Shown here one piece after another: positions 11,041 to 15,322 of a DNA stretch of 15,322 nucleotides (its first letter is position 1; every line of letters starts with the position of its first letter). The notes beneath the pieces were generated by a model. That model did no database searches, was not told the DNA's origin, and saw only the letters and a list, made by a program, of their open reading frames with translations. The DNA comes from Ectocarpus siliculosus (taxonomy: Eukaryota; Sar; Phaeophyceae; Ectocarpales; Ectocarpaceae): positions 1,767,083 through 1,782,404 of the forward strand of contig FN649736.1 of assembly GCA_000310025.1 (NCBI GenBank). The letters are read 5' to 3'. A program made the position numbers and the translations under genes.

Positions 11041-11072
11041 GCTGAGTAGCCTAATGGGTAAGCCTTTCTAAC
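11004..11072. repeat. Right hairpin at the end of the tandem duplication
   Basis: Arms 11004-11034 and 11042-11072 are inverted, 30 of 31 positions pairing, with a 7-nt loop TCAGCCG. The left arm (GTTAGAAAGGCTTACCC and onward) is the end of the second 213-bp unit; the right arm occurs only once, just outside it. The first unit has the same left arm at 10791-10821 but no partner of its own. Confidence 0.9.
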
Positions 11073-11075
11073 ATC

Positions 11076-12589
11076 TAGCAGCACCCACGCCCCAACGGCC
11101 GTGGCTTCGTCCACGCTCCCCAGCAACCCTTGTTTCTTAAAATGTTTCTACACGATTAGCACTATGCTACACCAACCGGAGTTACTTTTGCAGCAAGCTC
11201 GGCATTTTATGGGAAACAAAGTGCTCTGTGTTTACCGACTCCTTCTCTCGGACAAACCTGGGCTCTCCAAAATATGCTTCGCAAAGACCACTCGTGAGAG
11301 GGCCGAAGCAATCAACATGTTGCTGATAAGTTACAACATGGTCGCATGGCCCATCATGCACGGCAACAGCATATAGTGTTGTACATAGGTTTGCGTGTTC
11401 GTTCCATCGTTTATGGCGCCAGTTTACAGGCCTATCGGCGTAGTATGTACCTGACGTGTCAGCCGGGGTCACACAGGAGGAAGGTCACACAGGAGCTTTT
11501 ATTAGTTTTTCGTTTCGATTGTTGCCTACATGTTGTTGTCGCGACAAGCGTTCAGCCACACAACCTGCCGCTAGGGAGTCGCGCAAGCACTACATTCTAT
11601 ATACGTGATCGTTCGGGAGGAGGGCGGACAAATGAGATTCCGCCCCCGTCGAAATTCGATCGTCAAGTGGTCCCGAAGTGTTGTACCAATCCTCACCACC
11701 CCGGTTTTTTGTTGCGAACGTCGGGAATCTGCCCCTTGTCACCCTGTCGGCGTGCTGCCCAATCGTAGCAAACGTCTATTGCTCGATCTCCGTTCCTACC
11801 ACTCCATCTCCCTCGAGGTTTACACGGTACGCGCATCTTGAGAGGCAAGCTCACCCTATGATAGTGGAGCTTTCTTCGAGCGCATGCCAACACCACGGTG
11901 TTCGTCTGTGGGGTAGCCGCGGAACTGATCTACACCTCAGGAACCACGACGAGCCAAGACTCTTAACACAACAACGCGAATTTTTTGCGCGCTGTCTAGC
12001 TTCGCCAGAGAGGATTCCTGACGACGAAACCCGTCTGGAAGCTGCATGGCAATGGTGTCCTCATCGGGGTCGAGGTCGACATCGCTGGCGAGCTGTCACA
12101 AGGGGTCAGAGGTCAATTCTTCTCCTCACGCCCAACCACAAACAAACCCCTGTGCTTCTTATCATTGCGGGGTCTGTATTGTGCGGTTTCTCGGTTCTCC
12201 ACATCTTCTTGTCGACCATGAAATGAGTTCAGTTCCTTATGACCTTCTTCTCACATATGCACAAGTCTTGTGAGGCCCGAATGCTTACGAGGTTGTTTCT
12301 TACGAGCGGGCCGGCACTATAGTGAAGGTGTACTAATTACTGCAAAGTGAAAATACGGATATCGCGGTACAGTATGAACGGGTCCCGCTCGGCACTGGGG
12401 CGACCACACTGGACACTCGATGAATATATCAATACATCAACAAGGAATACGATCCACCCTCCATTGACTGGTGTTTTCATCACCCCAACCAGAGCCACAC
12501 ATTCCGGAGTACAGATATGAGCTCGGGACACAAGCACTAGACCATGCTCATTTTCCCTGTGCCAGTCTCAAAGCTTCTCTCATCAACAG
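11076..12589. other. Spacer between DUF4419 copies, no defended gene
   Basis: About 1.5 kb without a gene I can support. It includes a 13-bp direct repeat GGTCACACAGGAG at 11467-11479 and 11483-11495. A plus-strand frame is open at 11678-12226, with no domain and rare-looking composition. A short minus-strand frame at 12092-11937, next to a plausible splice acceptor, translates to an acidic stretch and is discussed as a finding. Confidence 0.5.
11467..11495. repeat. Short direct repeat, 13 bp twice
   Basis: GGTCACACAGGAG occurs at 11467 and again at 11483, separated by GAA. Exact and isolated; no function is suggested. Confidence 0.8.
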
Positions 12590-12760
12590 GCAACCGTCGC
12601 TACCCACAGTTTATCACCTACCTTACGGTCTTGGTTACCTACTCCGGGACAATACGATGCAGACTTGTGCATCAGCACATATTTTCCCACCTGGAGATCA
12701 TCCTCTTCCTGCTGAAAAGTAGGTGCTTCCCATCGACATGTGGAGGGTTATTTGCTCCTC
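12590..12760. repeat. 3'-flank copy of the DUF4419 segmental duplication (copy B side)
   Basis: This is the partner of 7701-7875. The same ordered blocks occur (CACCTACCTTACGGTCTTGG, TACGATGC, AGTAGGTGCTTCCCATCGAC), interrupted by small differences. It lies in the same position relative to the copy B stop codon as its partner does for copy A. Confidence 0.6.
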
Positions 12761-12930
12761 TTGACAGAGCGAACCCCTGACAATCCAAAGGAAACCCGGA
12801 GGCATGTTGCTCACGTACGCGTGACAACAATTCTCAAATCCCTAAATATCGAATGGTGCTTCTCTACCGTCGACATCTTCCACGAAACTCATCCATGCAG
12901 ATCAATACAGACTGCATGCGGCAGCCAGAT

Positions 12931-15136
12931 TCATTTCACCGCCACGGCCAGACACCAGTCGTTGCGCGGACGGATGGTCGGATATCCCCCCTTGGCACCT
13001 CGTTCTGCCCTATAGGCCACCTGTCCTGTAAACAAGGTGGCGTCGTACTCATATCCACTGTCGTCGATGGCCACAGGGCACGAAACAATGTTGTGGCAAA
13101 GTGAAGTAACGAGTGGGAACTCCCCGCCATCCCTTGTGTTCCCGATGAAGTTGCCGTCTTTGTCGAAGCACGAGAAGGTGTACACCCAGCCTGTCGTGAA
13201 CGTTACTCCCGAGCCAAAATATCGGTCAGAGAAGACCTGCAACAAACAACCTAAGCACGTTCATGACTGTGGTTTTGAGATAATGCCAACGCAGTTTGCG
13301 TAATGTACATCTCAAGAGGCGAATAGTCCAGGTGTATTTGCCACTAAACATGAATCATCGGACTTGCAGTCAATAAGCACCGCATTTGAAATTCCGTCAA
13401 GAAACCACCCTCAAAGTTTCAAGAACACCAGCAATATCGGACTGAGAAACACAGCTCTGCATAGCAACCTGTGTTCAACGGAGGTGATCAAACAAGAAAG
13501 TTAGCCACGACCGTTTTTTTTTTTTTTTTTTTTTTGACGTTTGTTGTCTCCGGACCCGTTCGGCATGTAAGCCGAGCGTCTCTTGTGGACTGAGGACGGA
13601 ACTGTCTGACCCGCCAAATATATATTTTCATCGCAGCATGCCCACCTACACAAGTACAAAGTACGTTTGTCCACGAATACCAAATAAACTGGAGTTTGTT
13701 GTGAACGGAAAATTCGGAACATCTCCCAGGTCTGCGAGTAATTTTGGGTTCTTTTTGTCCGCCAGGGAGGCTTGTTGGTTGGGATGCCTCGGTTCGGTTT
13801 TCTGGGGTCCCAAAAAGAGAAAAGTCTCACAGGCGTTCTCATTTTACTGCCTCGCTGCTCCCGCACCGAGGGTTTGACAGACACGTGTCCACTGGACCCA
13901 AGGGCAACGTGCTGAGGAGAGGAATACACAGTGTGTAGCACGCAGCCCACTGTTGAGGGTCGCGCGGCATAGCAGATCAGCAGCGATCAACGTTGAAGTT
14001 CGGGCGTAGTTTCCTCCAGCCCACCCACCCCGTTTCTCTCGAAGGCGGCGTATACGGGAAACGTTGCGACGGAGGGCTCCCTTGTTGAAGACGCCCCCCA
14101 TTTGGAGCCAGCTTTGCCGTGTAGCGTTTATGGGCTTCAGCACGGGGTGTTTTTCTGAATGTTTGTGTGTACCATTGAGAGGCTCAGAACGAGACTGCTA
14201 TATTGTACAACAGTTTCGTCCCGTCTGGTCGTATTCGGAGGGAGATATTGCGTGTGTTTCGGAAGAGGAGACATAAGGATACGGCGGAGGCGCTACAAGC
14301 CGTGTGGAACGTGTGACACGGGGAACAAGTCTCGCTCTTTAGGCCACAGAATGTGTAAATCAAGGCAGTTCCAAAGAGAAACGATAACCGACGTTTCTTC
14401 ACACCCGTGAAGTGTGCTGTGCACCCACTCTACTTCGGCGTAAAGGCACATATGTACCTTGGCCCAGAAGTCGACCGTCGCTGCGCTGTCCGGGTGCTCC
14501 GCCGACTCCACGAACCCGTCGCACACCTTCCTCAGGTACCCCACCCACACCTCCATCACCTTGCCCTCCGGGTTGTCCAGCACCTCGAACTCAAGCATTC
14601 GCTCGATCTTCTCCCGTAGCAGCTCCCAGTCCTCAACTGTGCCCATCAGGGTCACCGACGGAATGCTGCACGCCAGGCACATTGTATGCTCGAAGTATGC
14701 CTGCAGGCTCGCCATAGCTGTTGCCGCCGCGCACACCTCGTCTGTCTCCGTAGAAGTAGAGAACCCAGGGCGGAACCAGTCCGCCAGCTCGGGGGACTTG
14801 ATGTTCTGCCTGATTTGTCCTAAGAGATCCTTGATCAACTTCGCATAGTCGGCCGTTTCCAACGACCCGTACCCTTCCACGGTCAGCCCCTTCTTGCCCT
14901 CATGCTCAACCACCCTGTCGCGCAACCCTTCGGCGTTCTTGTTGACGTATGCGCAGAACTGGGAGAGGATCGTCAACCACACGTCGTCCGGGCTGACTTC
15001 TAGAGCGCAGTGAGTGTTGTAGGCGGTCATAATGGCGGAAATGAGGCCCTTCGACGCACGTGACAGTCCCGTTTGTTGCGTCGTGCGGGATGTTGCAACG
15101 ATTTTTCCAGGAAGTTTCGTCGTGTCGCGCCCCCGG
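12931..15136 (-). CDS. DUF4419-domain protein, copy B, exons 2-3 (exon 1 beyond right edge)
   Basis: This is the paralogue of copy A with the same exon plan, function unknown. Exon 2 is 15136-14458 (679 nt, identical in length to copy A) and exon 3 is 13236-12931 (101 codons plus TGA). The exon 2 acceptor is a very long pyrimidine tract ending catag; its donor is gtacat; the exon 3 acceptor is tgcag. Exon 2 needs two bases from an upstream exon, as in copy A, so the coding start is right of the window. The frame open to 15291 is pyrimidine-tract intron sequence, not coding. Exon 2 carries the same YNTH...SPDDVW block. By eye it differs from copy A at about ten of 226 residues, whereas exon 3 is only about 70% identical and three residues shorter. 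Intron 2 is 1,221 bp against 349 bp in copy A. Nothing visible breaks the frame, so it is probably functional. Confidence 0.82.
13514..13535. repeat. T22 homopolymer in copy B intron 2
   Basis: Twenty-two consecutive T on the plus strand, poly(A) in the direction of the DUF4419 transcript, within copy B intron 2. Copy A's shorter intron has no counterpart. It could be a retroposition relic or a slippage tract. Confidence 0.9.
13663..14396. mobile_element. Apparent 728-bp insertion in copy B intron 2, flanked by ACGTTT
   Basis: Copy A and copy B introns align on both sides. On the left they share TTTCATCGCAGCA followed by CCAC and TACA blocks (8570s versus 13627-13652). On the right they share GTTT.CTTCAC...CACTCTACT up to the exon (8598-8655 versus 14392-14456). 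Between these points copy B has about 0.7 kb absent from copy A. The extra segment is bracketed by ACGTTT at 13663-13668 and 14391-14396, a possible 6-bp target-site duplication; copy A has a single GCGTTT there. I see no terminal inverted repeats, no poly(A) end at the junction and no transposase frame, so the class is unknown. A deletion in copy A is the alternative. Confidence 0.4.
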
Positions 15137-15149
15137 CTATGTGAGGAAG

Positions 15150-15211
15150 AGGTGAGGGAGAGAGAGAGGGGGGGGGGGAGGGAGGGAGAGAGAGAGAAAG
15201 AAAGAATGAGG
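15150..15211. repeat. GA-rich tract (pyrimidine tract of copy B intron 1)
   Basis: A purine-rich low-complexity run containing G10 and GAGA/GAAA repeats. On the coding strand it is a CT-rich tract leading to the catag acceptor of copy B exon 2. Copy A has a shorter equivalent at about 9341-9400. Confidence 0.75.
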
Positions 15212-15322
15212 AAATGTAGCAGGACAAGCGAGGAGGAAGTCAGCGGAAGGCCAACCATGCACGCGAAAACATGGTAACCGGTAAATAGCAAGTTTGGGGG
15301 GGCAAATATAGCCGGGGGAGAA

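Noticed and set aside
11042-11078. Helitron 3' end (hairpin followed by CTAG)
   Set aside because: The hairpin is far longer than usual, CTAG follows within 3 nt and is not followed by T, and no TC 5' end was found.
11678-12226. 182-codon plus-strand open frame
   Set aside because: No domain, no homology I recognise, and composition typical of non-coding sequence in this window.
15137-15291. N-terminal extension of DUF4419 copy B from an ATG at 15291
   Set aside because: The translated part is Ser/Leu/Pro low-complexity from a CT-rich tract ending in a splice acceptor at 15137; copy A shows the same boundary and has a separate exon 1.

Overview
The window looks like nuclear DNA of an intron-rich eukaryote. 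All recognisable genes are split by GT-AG introns of roughly 200 to 1,220 bp. There are CAG/GTT microsatellites, long homopolymers and pyrimidine-rich intron ends, and no bacterial-type operon or ribosome-binding layout. The gene set (a eukaryotic ESS-family sodium/glutamate symporter, the ER membrane complex subunit EMC7, tandem DUF4419 genes) and the architecture would fit a stramenopile such as a brown alga (Ectocarpus-like). That assignment is an inference; no marker here proves it.

Layout, left to right. (1) 219-1767, minus strand: the first three visible coding exons of a GltS-like symporter, running off the left edge through C-homopolymer-rich sequence. (2) 1768-3864: about 2.1 kb between two divergent genes, with no exon I can defend. 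(3) 3865-6384, plus strand: a complete five-exon EMC7 gene. Exon phases close exactly and give a 249-residue protein with signal peptide, lumenal beta-sandwich, one membrane anchor and a basic tail. (4) 6385-7992: 1.6 kb between convergent genes, with small CAG and GTT repeats. (5) 7993-9825, minus strand: a complete three-exon DUF4419 gene (copy A, 398 residues). (6) 9826-12930: a 3.1-kb spacer holding a repeat structure at 10464-11072: a loop-free 64-bp palindrome, a 213-bp unit duplicated in tandem, and a second hairpin made from the end of the second unit. (7) 12931-15136, minus strand: exons 2 and 3 of a second DUF4419 gene (copy B). Its first exon lies beyond the right edge, and its intron 2 is enlarged by an apparent 728-bp insertion.

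The genes are unrelated housekeeping or unknown-function loci, not a pathway. The most informative features are the DUF4419 tandem pair, whose central exon is almost identical while introns, flanks and last exon have diverged (a pattern expected from gene conversion), and the palindrome-bounded tandem repeat between the two copies. I found no obvious defence system, CRISPR array, rRNA or convincing tRNA.
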